Assembly (NCBI RefSeq): GCF_000966285.1
Contig: NZ_KQ031391.1
Coordinates: 6,696,430 to 6,760,429, forward strand
DNA from: Pseudofrankia sp. DC12
GTDB lineage: Bacteria; Actinomycetota; Actinomycetes; Frankiales; Frankiaceae
Reading direction: 5' to 3'
DNA: 64,000 bases
The translations under genes were made by a program, and so were the position numbers. Positions 8,701 through 17,284 of the stretch are shown here, in pieces; position 1 is the stretch's first letter; every line of letters begins with the position of its first letter. The notes below the pieces were generated by a model that saw nothing but the letters and a program-made list of their open reading frames with translations, was not told the DNA's origin and ran no database searches.

Positions 8701-9375
8701 GTGCGCGCCGATGAGGAGCTGGCCTTTGAGGCGTTCGTGGCCGGGGCCGCCGACCGGCTGTTGCTGAGCGCGGTCCTGCTCGCCGGTGGCGACTGGGCGA
8801 CGGGTGAGGACCTGTTACAGGGCGCGTTCGAACGCACCTACCGGCACTGGGCGCGGATCGCCGACGGCCGGCCCGAGGCCTATGTGCGCCGCGCGCTGGT
8901 GAACGGCGCGACGAGCCGCTGGCGGCGGCTGCGGGCGCGGGTCACCGAGGTGCCGCTGGTCGTCGACGGCCAGTGGGTGGTCGACGTCGCGGCGGACGGC
9001 GTCGACCACGCCGACCGGATGTCCCAGCGGGACGGCCTGGTGCGGGCGCTGCGGGCGCTGCCGCCGCGGCAGCGCGCCGTGCTGGTCCTGCGTTACTTCG
9101 ATGACCTGTCGGAGGCCGACGTCGCCGCCGCGCTGGGCTGCTCGGTCGGGTCGGTGCGCTCCCAGGCGTCCCGCGGCCTGGCCCGGCTGCGCGACAGCGA
9201 ACATGTCCACGCGCTCGCCGCGTCCCGGCGCGGCGGTCCCGGTCGCGCCGGGGCCGCTGGGCTCGATGTCCTTACCAACGAGTCCGGGGACGACAGCCGT
9301 GTCGCGTCCCGGCCGGCGCCGCTGGGCGCGCCGGACCTCGACGCGGCCGACCCGGTGAGGGAGAGGGCGCTGTGA
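8701..9375 (+). CDS. ECF sigma factor, SigE-like group of actinobacteria
   Basis: A 224-residue RNA polymerase sigma factor. Region 2 starts FEAFVAGAADRLLLSAVLLAGGDWATGEDL and region 4 contains LPPRQRAVLVLRYFDDLSEADVAAALGCSVGSVRSQ, a complete HTH. The C-terminal 50 residues are variable. The GTG start is preceded by GGAGGGGGCGAGG. The stop overlaps the start of the next gene by 4 bp; that gene encodes a one-span membrane protein that may be its anti-sigma partner. The inducing signal is unknown. Confidence 0.9.
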   Translation: MRADEELAFEAFVAGAADRLLLSAVLLAGGDWATGEDLLQGAFERTYRHWARIADGRPEAYVRRALVNGATSRWRRLRARVTEVPLVVDGQWVVDVAADGVDHADRMSQRDGLVRALRALPPRQRAVLVLRYFDDLSEADVAAALGCSVGSVRSQASRGLARLRDSEHVHALAASRRGGPGRAGAAGLDVLTNESGDDSRVASRPAPLGAPDLDAADPVRERAL

Positions 9376-11012
9376 GCGCAGGAGCAGGCAGGCGACGGGT
9401 GCGGGGGAAGCCGGAGGTCTCGCCCGGCTCCGGTGCGGCCGGGCCGCATGGTGGCTACGGGGTGTCGCCCGGGTGTGCGGCGCCGGACGGGGACCTGATG
9501 CCCGCGGCCGAGGAGGAGCTGCGGGCGCGGCTGCGGGCGCTGCGGGCCGAGATGCCCCGGCGCGGTGTCGGCACGGTGTTCCCCGAGGTGGTCCGGGCCC
9601 GGGCCCGGCGGCACCGTTCCCGGGTGAGGGCCGCCGGCGGCGCGGCGCTGGTCGTCGCGGTTGTGCTCGGTGTCGGTGTCCCGGTGAGCCTGACGGCGGG
9701 CCGGGGTGGCGCCGGCGGTGTCTCCCCTGCGGTCGCGGCGCACCCCGCGCACACGTTCGGCGGGATGACGGTCACCTGGCTGCCCGCCGGCATGAGCCAT
9801 GACGCTGACCTGGCCGTGCAGGTATCACCCGGCGGGAACGGCTGGTCGCTCTCGGGTCCCGTGCCGCCGCTGACCATGTCCACCCACCTCGTCGGCCAGA
9901 CCTCGTTCATCAGCCACTTCACGACGATCGCCGCGGCCACCCCGACCGCCGCGGCCCCGGCGACCGCGAGCAACGCGGAACGGACCGGCGAACCCGTGCC
10001 GTCGCCGCCGTGCGCGCAGGCCACGCCGTGCGCCGGGACGTCAGGCGGCTCGGTGTCCTACGGTCCCGGCGCAGACCTGACGACCACACCGCCAGCGGCC
10101 CTCAGCTCGCCACGGACGGCCCTCGGTACGGCGGCGTCAGCCCCGGGGACCGTCTCGGTGAGCCCCGGCGATGCCCTGGCCGTCCTTCCCGGCGCGCCCG
10201 CGACGACGGCGGTTACCGGCGCGCCGGCCGCCCTGTGGGCGACCGTGACCTGGCAGCCCGACTATCCGTCGTCGAACAGCCAGCTCTCCCAGGCGCTGAG
10301 CGGCGACGGGGCGTCGCTGGGCGTGACGCGGGTGTCGACGACGACGCTCGGCGGCCAGCCGGCCCTTTTCGTCGAGACGGACCAGAACGCCACGGCAGGG
10401 CAGTCCATGGCGTCGAGTATCGGCGGCCACCGGTACGGCGGCCTGCTGACCTGGGTGACACCCGGTGGGGCCCGGCTCGCGGTCGAGTCGACTGGGGACA
10501 CCCCGGCTGACCTCACGACGCTGCGGCAGGTCGGCGCGGGGCTGCTGCTCGGCCAGCAGCCGCCGAACCCGGCCTACACCCCGCAGCCGGTTCCGGGGAT
10601 GCGGTCGCAGGTCCCACCCGACGAGGCGACCGCGGTGGCGGTGAAGGCGGCGTTCCACGACGTGTTCACCCACGATGTGACGCCGGCCCAGTTCACCGGT
10701 GCCCTGCAGGACGGCCCGGCGCTGCGGGCCGTCAGCGACGAGGTCGTCGCCCGGTTCCCGCAGCTGGGCCACACCATCGAGGTCACCGTCACCAGCCTGG
10801 ACCGGCAGAGCGCGGACACGGTCAGCGCGGGCATCACGCTGTCGTTCACCGACCCGACCGTCCCGTCGCTGCTCAACCACACCTTTCCCTACAAGTACAG
10901 CATCGTGGCGACGGCTGTCCGCACGTCCGGCGGCTGGAAGGTGAGCAGGGACAGCTACTGCTCCACGGTCTCCGCGCTCGGGGTGCAGGGGCTGGCCTGC
11001 CCTCCGGCCTGA
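9372..11012 (+). CDS. Single-span membrane protein coupled to the ECF factor
   Basis: The 546-residue protein has about 95 N-terminal cytosolic residues rich in Arg and Glu (EEELRARLRALRAEMPRRG), one transmembrane helix (GGAALVVAVVLGVGVPVSL, around 96-115) and about 430 extracytoplasmic residues rich in Ala, Thr, Pro and Ser. No classical zinc anti-sigma HxxxCxxC motif is seen. The 4-bp overlap with the sigma gene and the topology suggest an anti-sigma or signal-sensing role. The extracytoplasmic part has no domain I can name. Confidence 0.65.
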   Translation: MSAGAGRRRVRGKPEVSPGSGAAGPHGGYGVSPGCAAPDGDLMPAAEEELRARLRALRAEMPRRGVGTVFPEVVRARARRHRSRVRAAGGAALVVAVVLGVGVPVSLTAGRGGAGGVSPAVAAHPAHTFGGMTVTWLPAGMSHDADLAVQVSPGGNGWSLSGPVPPLTMSTHLVGQTSFISHFTTIAAATPTAAAPATASNAERTGEPVPSPPCAQATPCAGTSGGSVSYGPGADLTTTPPAALSSPRTALGTAASAPGTVSVSPGDALAVLPGAPATTAVTGAPAALWATVTWQPDYPSSNSQLSQALSGDGASLGVTRVSTTTLGGQPALFVETDQNATAGQSMASSIGGHRYGGLLTWVTPGGARLAVESTGDTPADLTTLRQVGAGLLLGQQPPNPAYTPQPVPGMRSQVPPDEATAVAVKAAFHDVFTHDVTPAQFTGALQDGPALRAVSDEVVARFPQLGHTIEVTVTSLDRQSADTVSAGITLSFTDPTVPSLLNHTFPYKYSIVATAVRTSGGWKVSRDSYCSTVSALGVQGLACPPA

Positions 11013-11096
11013 CCTGGCCGGCGGCACCGGGGCGGGGTGTTCTGCCGTCAGCAGGCGGAACTTTCCCGGGCGGCGGCGGGTGGGCATAGTCGCGGT

Positions 11097-12107
11097 GTGC
11101 GGCTTCTGGTGCTGGGTGGGACGGAGTTCGTCGGGACGGCGGTCGTCGAGGCCGCGCTGGGCCGCGGCTGGGACGTGACGGTCTTCAACCGGGGCAGCCA
11201 CCCGGCGCCGTCCGGCGTGACCGTCCTGCGCGGTGACCGCACCGCGCCGGGTGGGCTCGCGGCGCTCGCCGGCGCGGCGGGGGAGTGGGACGTCGCCGTC
11301 GACACCTGGTCGTGGGCGCCGGTCGCGGTCCGGGACGCCGCGTGGCTGCTCGCCGGGCGGGCCGGGTGTCTCGCGTTCGTCTCCAGCCGGTCGGTGTACG
11401 CGTTTCCCGGGGTGGCGGGTGCGGCGGAGGACGGGCCGCTCGTCGACGGTGACCCGGACGACGCGGTCGACGGCGGGCTGGCCGGCTACAACCGGATGAA
11501 ACGCGGCGGTGAGCTCGCCGCGCTGGGCGCGTTCGGCGCGGAGCGGACCCTGCTGGCCCGGCCTGGGCTGATCCTCGGCCCGGGGGAGAACATCGGCCGG
11601 CTGCCCTGGTGGCTGAACCGGGTCGCCCGCGGCGGCCGGGTCCTGGCGCCTGGTCCGGCGGACCTGCCGACGCGGTTCATCGACGTCCGGGATCTCGCCG
11701 GCTGGCTGCTGGACACCGCCGCGGCCGGGGGCCGCGGGGCGTACGACGTGGTCTGCCCGCCCGGGCATACGACGATGGCCGGGCTGCTGGAGGCCTGCGT
11801 GGCGGCGACCGGGTCGGACGCCGAGCTGGTCTGGACCGGCCCGGAGGCGATCCTCGCCGCCGGGGTCCGGCCGTGGACCGGCCTGCCGATCTGGCTGCCG
11901 CCCGGCGAGATGTACGACTACGTCAACGGCATCGACGTGACCCGGGCACTGGGCGCCGGCCTGCGGGCCCGCCCGGTCGCCGACACTGCCGCTGACACGT
12001 GGGCGTGGCTGCGGGGCCTGGACGGGCCGCCGCCGCAGCGCCCGGACCGGGCGCCCGTCGGCATCGACCGGGCCGTCGAGGCCGCCCTGCTGGGGTTGCC
12101 CGGCTGA
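11097..12107 (+). CDS. NAD-dependent epimerase/dehydratase family protein
   Basis: A 336-residue extended short-chain dehydrogenase/reductase. The Rossmann motif LVLGGTEFVGTAV opens the protein; the active-site region is YNRMKRGGE (YxxxK-like, with the SSRSVYAF strand before it). It resembles the reductases often placed with nucleoside-diphosphate-sugar or isoflavone-reductase groups; the substrate is unknown. The GTG at 11097 follows a CATAGT -10 hexamer by six bases, so the mRNA is probably leaderless. Confidence 0.8.
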   Translation: MRLLVLGGTEFVGTAVVEAALGRGWDVTVFNRGSHPAPSGVTVLRGDRTAPGGLAALAGAAGEWDVAVDTWSWAPVAVRDAAWLLAGRAGCLAFVSSRSVYAFPGVAGAAEDGPLVDGDPDDAVDGGLAGYNRMKRGGELAALGAFGAERTLLARPGLILGPGENIGRLPWWLNRVARGGRVLAPGPADLPTRFIDVRDLAGWLLDTAAAGGRGAYDVVCPPGHTTMAGLLEACVAATGSDAELVWTGPEAILAAGVRPWTGLPIWLPPGEMYDYVNGIDVTRALGAGLRARPVADTAADTWAWLRGLDGPPPQRPDRAPVGIDRAVEAALLGLPG

Positions 12108-12281
12108 CCGGCCGCCCCTGCCCTCCCGACTCCGACGGGCTGTCGCCGGCGCTCGCGGGCAGGGCGCTCGTCCTGGCCCAGCGCGGCGGACAGTGTGCAC
12201 ATACCGGGTCAGGATGGGTGGCGATGTCGGGCGGGCGACTCGGTTTCCCGCCGGCTGATCAGGCCCGGTTAAGGTGCCCCT

Positions 12282-12950
12282 GTGGGGACGCGGACGGTGC
12301 GAACGCGGACCGCGCGAACACGACCGGTGCGCACGCAGCCGGTCTGGACACGGCCGGTGGGGGCGCGGACTGTGGGTCCGCAGCGGGTGGCGGCCGCGGC
12401 CGGGCTGGCCGCGACGCTCGCCGTGGCGGCCTGCTCCAGCGGCGACGAGCAGGCTCAGGTCCCGTCCTCGTCCGAGGCGGCCGCGTTCCGGCTGCCGCGC
12501 TCGGCGTGCGACCTGGCTGACATGCCCGCCGTGGAGCGGCTCACTGGCCGGTCCACGGTCGCGCCGCGGTCGGTCGCCATGTCCGCGCCCAAGCAGGGGC
12601 AGACGTTCCTGAGCTGCGCGTTCACCGCCGGGTTCGTGCCGGTCGGCGCGCTGACCGTCGGGGTCCGTGACGGTGGCCGTGACGGGGTGTCCGCCCGTCA
12701 GGAACTCGACGACAGCGTCAGCGCCAGCGAGTACGGCCGCGGCGCCTCCCAGGACATCTCCGGGGTCGGTGACGCCGCCCGGTACGGCACGACACCCAGT
12801 CTCGCCGGGATGACGTTCGCGACGATCTGGGTCGTCGAGGTCCGCGGCAGCCAGGTCCTCGACCTGTCCGTCACGTCGGCCGCGAAGACCCCGGCCACCG
12901 CGCGCGACCCCGTCGTCGCGATGGCCCGCACCGCCCTGCGCGGCCTCTGA
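12282..12950 (+). CDS. Putative lipoprotein
   Basis: A 222-residue exported protein. The N-terminus is Arg/Thr-rich (repeated RTxRT and RPV units, residues 3-27), followed by a hydrophobic stretch and the lipobox LAVAAC with the acceptor Cys near residue 51. The mature part has three cysteines (ACDLADMP, LSCAF) and resembles small DUF3558-like actinobacterial lipoproteins, an inference. The -10 hexamer TAAGGT (12270-12275) lies six bases before the GTG, indicating leaderless expression. Confidence 0.7.
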   Translation: MGTRTVRTRTARTRPVRTQPVWTRPVGARTVGPQRVAAAAGLAATLAVAACSSGDEQAQVPSSSEAAAFRLPRSACDLADMPAVERLTGRSTVAPRSVAMSAPKQGQTFLSCAFTAGFVPVGALTVGVRDGGRDGVSARQELDDSVSASEYGRGASQDISGVGDAARYGTTPSLAGMTFATIWVVEVRGSQVLDLSVTSAAKTPATARDPVVAMARTALRGL

Positions 12951-13000
12951 ACACCAGGCACGGCGGTGGACTGTCACAGGGCGGCGGTATCACTGGCCGT

Positions 13001-13456
13001 ATGACGCCTCTGCACTGGAAGCTCGTCGTCGACAGCCGGGACGCGGCCACGCTCGCCGACTTCTGGGCGGCCGCGCTCGGCTACGCGGTCGAGGATCCCA
13101 GCGTTCTCGTCGACCGGCTGCTGGCCGCCGGGCAGCTGCCCCCGGAGGCGGTCACCGAGCACGGCGGGCGGCGGACGTTCCGCGGCTACGCAGCGGTCCG
13201 CCACCCCGACGACCCGTTCGACGAGGTCAGCGGCATCGGGAAAGGCCGCCGGCTGCTGTTCCAGGACGTCCCCGAACCGAAGACGGTCAAGAACCGGCTG
13301 CACCTGGACGTCCACGCGGAACCCGGTGGGCGCGACGCCCTCGTCGCCCGGCTGGAGGCGCTCGGGGCGACCCGGGTCCGCGAGTTCGACGAGGGTCCCG
13401 TCGGCCACTGGTGGGTGCTGCGCGACCCCGAGGGCAATGAGTTCTGCGCCACCTGA
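13001..13456 (+). CDS. VOC (glyoxalase-like) family protein
   Basis: A 151-residue protein with the vicinal-oxygen-chelate fold: MTPLHWKLVVDSRDAATLADFWAAALGYAV at the start, NRLHLDVHAEPGGRDALV in the middle and the closing WWVLRDPEGNEFC. It is one of the actinobacterial glyoxalase-superfamily proteins of unknown substrate. The TATCAC -10 hexamer seven bases before the ATG suggests a leaderless mRNA. Confidence 0.85.
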   Translation: MTPLHWKLVVDSRDAATLADFWAAALGYAVEDPSVLVDRLLAAGQLPPEAVTEHGGRRTFRGYAAVRHPDDPFDEVSGIGKGRRLLFQDVPEPKTVKNRLHLDVHAEPGGRDALVARLEALGATRVREFDEGPVGHWWVLRDPEGNEFCAT

Positions 13457-13646
13457 CCGGGCCTGAAGGCAGGCCCGGAGCGGGAACCAGCGCCGGGCCT
13501 GCCCGGTGAGCTGACGCCGTGCGGGCAAGGGACTCGTTGCGGCGCGCTTCTTCCCGGCCCCGTGGCTCCGCGAAAACCCGTTGGCGGATCGCGGCGACCG
13601 CTGCTACTTTCCGGGGGCCGTGCGAGAGGACGAGGAGGTGGTACCC

Positions 13647-13700
13647 GTGAACGCAGTATCGACATGGGTGCTCCTCTCCGGGGTCACGGTCGGGCGGTAG
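13647..13700 (+). CDS. Possible 17-codon leader peptide
   Basis: GTG AAC GCA GTA ... CGG TAG encodes MNAVSTWVLLSGVTVGR and is preceded by GAGGAGGTGG at good spacing. It lies 45 bp before the hydrolase gene, followed by a hairpin. This arrangement could be an attenuator, but no run of a single amino acid points to a specific signal. Confidence 0.3.
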   Translation: MNAVSTWVLLSGVTVGR

Positions 13701-13705
13701 GTCGT

Positions 13706-13734
13706 CCGGGAGCGCCGTTCACGAGCACTCCCGG
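13706..13734. terminator. Small hairpin between leader ORF and hydrolase gene
   Basis: The arms CCGGGAG and CTCCCGG are perfectly complementary, enclosing 15 bases. The hairpin ends 11 bases before the hydrolase ATG, covering the area where its ribosome-binding site would be. It could act as an attenuator or translational block. Confidence 0.35.
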
Positions 13735-13745
13735 AAGGCACGACC

Positions 13746-14477
13746 ATGCGATTCACCTTCGAACAGCGCCTCGACGACGGTGTCCTCGAGCGCACCTTCA
13801 CCCTCGGCGAGATCCCCGGCATCCTGTGGACGCCCGGGTCCGTGTCCGCGCCGGCCCCGCTGATCCTGCTCGGCCACCCCGGCGGGCTGCGCACCATGTA
13901 CCCGCGGCTGGTGGCCCGGGCCCGGCACGGAGCGGCTGAGGGCTTCGCCTCGGCCACCATCGAGCTCCCCGGCAGCGGCGACCGGCCCCGTTCACCCGCC
14001 GCCGAACAGGCCCGCGCCGATCTGCGCCGGGCGCTGGCGGCCGGCGAGCCGGTCGACGACGAGATCGTCGACCGGCTCGTTCTCCCGCTGGTCGAGCAGG
14101 CGGTCCCGGAATGGCGGGCCGCCCTGGACGCCCTGCTCGCGCTGCCCGAGATCGGCGGCCCGGTCGGGTTCGCGGGAGGGGTGATCGCCATCGGCATCCG
14201 ACTGGCGGTCGTCGAGCCGCGTCTCTCGGCCGCCGTTCTGTTCGCCGGGAGCTTCGTCCCCCGCGCCCTGTTCGCGGAGGCCCGGCAGGTCACCGTTCCG
14301 CTGCGGGTCCTGCTGCAGTGGGACGACGAGGGAAACGACCGGCAGCTGGCCCTGGACCTGTTCGACGCCTTCGGCTCCACGGAGAAGTCGCTGCACGCCA
14401 ACATGGGTGGGCACACCGGCGTCCCGCAGTTCGAGGCGGACAGCGGCAACCGGTTCTTCGCCCGGCATCTGAAGTGA
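13746..14477 (+). CDS. Alpha/beta-hydrolase family protein lacking the usual nucleophile
   Basis: The 243-residue protein has an alpha/beta-hydrolase outline: PLILLGHPGGLR with an oxyanion-type loop, a central strand-turn-helix GFAGGVIAIG, an acidic candidate in LLQWDDEGNDRQ, and a late His in MGGHTGVP. In relatives the nucleophile elbow reads GxSMGxxxG; here the Ser position is Ala or Gly. The protein may be catalytically inactive or use another residue. It is followed by a strong hairpin terminator. Confidence 0.75.
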   Translation: MRFTFEQRLDDGVLERTFTLGEIPGILWTPGSVSAPAPLILLGHPGGLRTMYPRLVARARHGAAEGFASATIELPGSGDRPRSPAAEQARADLRRALAAGEPVDDEIVDRLVLPLVEQAVPEWRAALDALLALPEIGGPVGFAGGVIAIGIRLAVVEPRLSAAVLFAGSFVPRALFAEARQVTVPLRVLLQWDDEGNDRQLALDLFDAFGSTEKSLHANMGGHTGVPQFEADSGNRFFARHLK

Positions 14478-14515
14478 CGCCGGGCCGCAGCGGACGACAG
14501 CGGCTGTCGGCCAGC

Positions 14516-14558
14516 CCGCCGCTCTTCGAGGGCGGGTCCCGCCCTCGAAGAGCGGCGG
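14516..14558. terminator. 20-bp perfect stem-loop after the hydrolase gene
   Basis: A perfect inverted repeat with 20-bp arms and a 3-base loop, beginning CCGCCGCTCTTCGAGGGCGG. It starts 39 bp downstream of the hydrolase stop. There is no clear U-tract, which is common for actinobacterial terminators. Confidence 0.75.
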
Positions 14559-14746
14559 CGGCAGACGCACGACTGTGCCGGCCGATCGGGACCGTGCTCG
14601 GTCACCGGCGACTCCACCTGCTGGGCCAGCGGAGCTGACCTCGCCGGCCGGCCTGGCCCCGCGCCGGGCCGGCCGGTGGCCGTTGGGACGCGGGTCCTGC
14701 CCGATTCCGGGCAGGACACTGGACTTCGCGCGGGCTGGGGGCGATT

Positions 14747-15025
14747 GTGGGCGCTGTGCCCGTGCCGCTGCCCGCCGACCTGGTCCACCACCTGGCCCGC
14801 ACGACGGACCTGACCGCCGCCGAGGCGGCCCGGGTCGTCGCGGACGTGCTGGCGTACTACGACGAGGCGCCGGACGCGTGGGTGCGCCGGCGGCACGGGG
14901 AGCTGCGCCGCCGGGGCCTCACGAACGACGCGATCTTCGAGCGGATCGGCCGGGAGCTGCCCGAGCACCGCTTCCGCGTCGAGCCGCGCACGCCGCGCCA
15001 GCTGCGCCGCGTCGTCTACGGCTGA
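14747..15025 (+). CDS. Conserved small protein upstream of glmS
   Basis: The 92-residue Arg/Glu-rich protein contains LVHHLARTTDLTAAEAARVVADVLAYYDE and ends RQLRRVVYG. It reads like a real helical protein of a type I associate with actinobacteria, function unknown. A GGGGG tract precedes the GTG start; an internal GTG at 14756 is an alternative. It is 38 bp from glmS and may be co-transcribed with it. Confidence 0.65.
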   Translation: MGAVPVPLPADLVHHLARTTDLTAAEAARVVADVLAYYDEAPDAWVRRRHGELRRRGLTNDAIFERIGRELPEHRFRVEPRTPRQLRRVVYG

Positions 15026-15063
15026 CCGTCCAGCCCGACCGGCTGGCCAGAACGGAGCTGTTC

Positions 15064-16890
15064 ATGTGCGGAATCGTCGCCTACGTCGGCCGCCGCCCCG
15101 CCGTCCCGCTCGTCGTCGACGGGCTGCGCCGGCTGGAGTACCGCGGCTACGACTCGGCGGGCCTCGCGATCCCGGCGAAGGACGGCGGGCTGACCGTCCA
15201 CCGGGCCGCCGGGCGGGTCGACGACCTGGCCGCGCGGCTGCCGAAGCGGCTCACCGCGACGACCGCGATCGCGCACACCCGGTGGGCGACCCACGGCGCG
15301 CCGAGTGACCGCAACGCCCACCCGCACCTGGACGCGGCGGGCCGGGTCGCCCTCGTCCACAACGGCATCATCGAGAACGCCGTGGAGCTGCGCGCCAGAC
15401 TGACCGCGGACGGCGTCGTCCTGACCTCCGACACCGACACCGAGGTCCTCGCCCACCTGATCGGCCGGGAGCTCGCGGCCGGTGAGCCGGACCTGGCGAA
15501 CGCGGTCCGGGTCGCGCTCGGCCAGATCGCCGGTACCTACGGGATCGCGGTCCTCGACGCGGCGCACCCGGGGGAGGTGGTCGTCGCCCGCAACGGCAGC
15601 CCGCTGCTGCTCGGCGTCGGCGAGCGGGAGGTCCTCGCCGTGTCCGACCTGTCCGCGCTGGTCGCGCACACCCGCCAGGTCGTGCACCTGGAGGACGGCG
15701 ACCTGGCGACGCTGCGCGCCGGCGGCTACGAGGTCCGCCGCGACGGCGCCCTGACCAGCCGGGCGGCCGAGGTCGTCGACGTCGCGCCGATGGCCTACGA
15801 GCTCGGCTCCTACCGGCACTGGATGCACAAGGAGATCCACGAGCAGCCGGCCGCCGTCGAACGGGCGATCAGCGGGCGGATCGAGGACCGGTTCGCGACC
15901 GCGCACCTCGGGGGCCTCGACCTGTCCCCGCGCGACGCCCGCGCGGTCCGTCGCGTCGTCATCCTCGGCGCCGGTTCGGCCTACCTTGCCGGGCGGCTCG
16001 GGGCGCAGCTCATCGAGGAGGTCGCCCGGATCCCGGCGGTCGCCGAGCCCGCGGCGGAGTTCCGCTACCGCAACCCGCTGATCGAGCCCGACACGCTCTA
16101 CGTCGCGGTCAGCCAGTCCGGCGAGACGTACGACACCCTCGCCGCCGTCCAGGAGGTCCAGCGCAAGGGCGGCCGGGTCGTCGGGGTCGTCGGGGTCGTC
16201 GGCAGCGCGATCGCGCGGGCGGCCGGCAGCGGGATCTACCTGCACGCGGGCCCGGAGGTGTCGGTGACCTCGACGAAGACGTACACGGCGACGGCGGTCG
16301 CGTTCGCGCTGCTGGCGCTGCACCTGGGCCGGGTGCGGGACCTCTCACCCGCCGACGGGCGCCGTCTCATCGGCGGGCTGCGGGCACTGCCCGGGCAGAT
16401 CGCCGAGATCCTGGCAGGGCAGGACGACGTCGCCGCGGTCGCCGCCCGCTGGTCGGCGTACAGCGGGATGCTCTACGTCGGCCGGGTCCGCGGCTCGGTC
16501 GTCGCCGCCGAGGGGGCGCTGAAGCTCAAGGAGGTCGCCTACATCCACGCCGAGGCCTACCCGGCGTCCGAGCTCAAGCACGGGCCGCTCGCCCTGGTGT
16601 CGCCGGACCGGCCGGTCGTCGCCGTCGTGCCGGACGACGAGCTGCGCGAGAAGAACCTGGGGACGATCGCCGAGGTCAGGGCCCGCGACGGCCGGGTCCT
16701 CGTCGTGGGCCACGACCGGGCGCTCGCCGCCGTCGCCGACGAGGTCCTTGTCGTGCCGCGCAACGAGCCCGAGCTCGACCCGATCCTGCTCGGGATCCCG
16801 TTGCAGCTGTTCGCCTACCACGCCGCCGTCACGCTCGGCCACGACGTCGACCGCCCGCGCAACCTCGCCAAGTCGGTCACCGTCGAGTAG
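15064..16890 (+). CDS. glmS: Glutamine--fructose-6-phosphate aminotransferase (isomerizing)
   Basis: The 608-residue enzyme makes glucosamine-6-phosphate from fructose-6-phosphate and glutamine, the first step towards UDP-GlcNAc and peptidoglycan. The class II amidotransferase domain starts with the catalytic Cys (MCGIVAYVG) and contains RLEYRGYDSAG, HTRWATHG and HNGIIEN. Two SIS sugar-isomerase domains follow, with SQSGETYDT, STKTYTATA and ELKHGPLALV, ending NLAKSVTVE as usual. Length is normal. A strong hairpin terminator follows. Confidence 0.97.
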   Translation: MCGIVAYVGRRPAVPLVVDGLRRLEYRGYDSAGLAIPAKDGGLTVHRAAGRVDDLAARLPKRLTATTAIAHTRWATHGAPSDRNAHPHLDAAGRVALVHNGIIENAVELRARLTADGVVLTSDTDTEVLAHLIGRELAAGEPDLANAVRVALGQIAGTYGIAVLDAAHPGEVVVARNGSPLLLGVGEREVLAVSDLSALVAHTRQVVHLEDGDLATLRAGGYEVRRDGALTSRAAEVVDVAPMAYELGSYRHWMHKEIHEQPAAVERAISGRIEDRFATAHLGGLDLSPRDARAVRRVVILGAGSAYLAGRLGAQLIEEVARIPAVAEPAAEFRYRNPLIEPDTLYVAVSQSGETYDTLAAVQEVQRKGGRVVGVVGVVGSAIARAAGSGIYLHAGPEVSVTSTKTYTATAVAFALLALHLGRVRDLSPADGRRLIGGLRALPGQIAEILAGQDDVAAVAARWSAYSGMLYVGRVRGSVVAAEGALKLKEVAYIHAEAYPASELKHGPLALVSPDRPVVAVVPDDELREKNLGTIAEVRARDGRVLVVGHDRALAAVADEVLVVPRNEPELDPILLGIPLQLFAYHAAVTLGHDVDRPRNLAKSVTVE

Positions 16891-16949
16891 GCCCGTCGGG
16901 CCACGGGCGCGGCCCCACCCGCCGGCCGCGAGGGCGCGCCGGCGCGGCC

Positions 16950-16982
16950 GTGTGCGGGGCCCGGCCGGCGGGCCCCGCACAC
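16950..16982. terminator. glmS terminator hairpin
   Basis: GTGTGCGGGGCCC and its perfect complement GGGCCCCGCACAC enclose a 7-base loop, 60 bp after the glmS stop. A truncated marR-like gene on the other strand ends about ten bases beyond it. Confidence 0.8.
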
Positions 16983-16991
16983 GGGGGGCTC

Positions 16992-17159
16992 AACGGAGGC
17001 CTGGGAAGGGGACAGCTCGCCGCCGGTGGTGCCGTCGGCGACCTCGCGCAGCCGGCGGCGCAGCCGGCCGATCACGACGCGCACGTCCCGCGCCGCCGTC
17101 ACCGCCGAGTCGGCGAGGGCCGCGCCACCCGCCTCGTCGCCCCTGAGCGTGTCAGCCAC
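16992..17159 (-). pseudogene. MarR-family regulator, N-terminal fragment
   Basis: From the GTG at 17159 the frame reads about 56 residues typical of the start of a MarR regulator: RDVRVVIGRLRRRLREV, then GELSPSQASV, which normally leads into the winged HTH. After SQASV the similarity stops and the frame enters unrelated Pro/Arg-rich sequence next to the glmS terminator. The DNA-binding domain is missing, so this is a remnant. Confidence 0.65.
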
Positions 17160-17177
17160 GGGAGCCGCCCTAAGACC

Positions 17178-17202
17178 GACAGTCCAGACTGTCCAGTTCT
17201 GG
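17178..17202. promoter_or_regulatory. Two adjacent dyads, probable former MarR operator
   Basis: GACAGT-CCAG-ACTGTC (17178-17193) and the overlapping CCAG-TT-CTGG (17193-17202) are inverted repeats in the gap between the marR remnant and the ATPase gene. MarR proteins usually bind such dyads between their own gene and a divergent target. The repressor is now truncated, so the target may be constitutive. Confidence 0.4.
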
Positions 17203-17284
17203 CTGTGCAGTCGCGGCTGTCTGTCCCTCGGGGAGACCGACGGCTGCGTTGTGGACTGGGGCCGGTCCCCGGGAGGATCGGGGG

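Noticed and set aside
10137..12977. Very long open frame (946 codons) on the minus strand
   Set aside because: It runs antisense to three well-supported plus-strand genes; composition is Arg/Gly/Pro-rich, as expected for a shadow frame in high-GC DNA.
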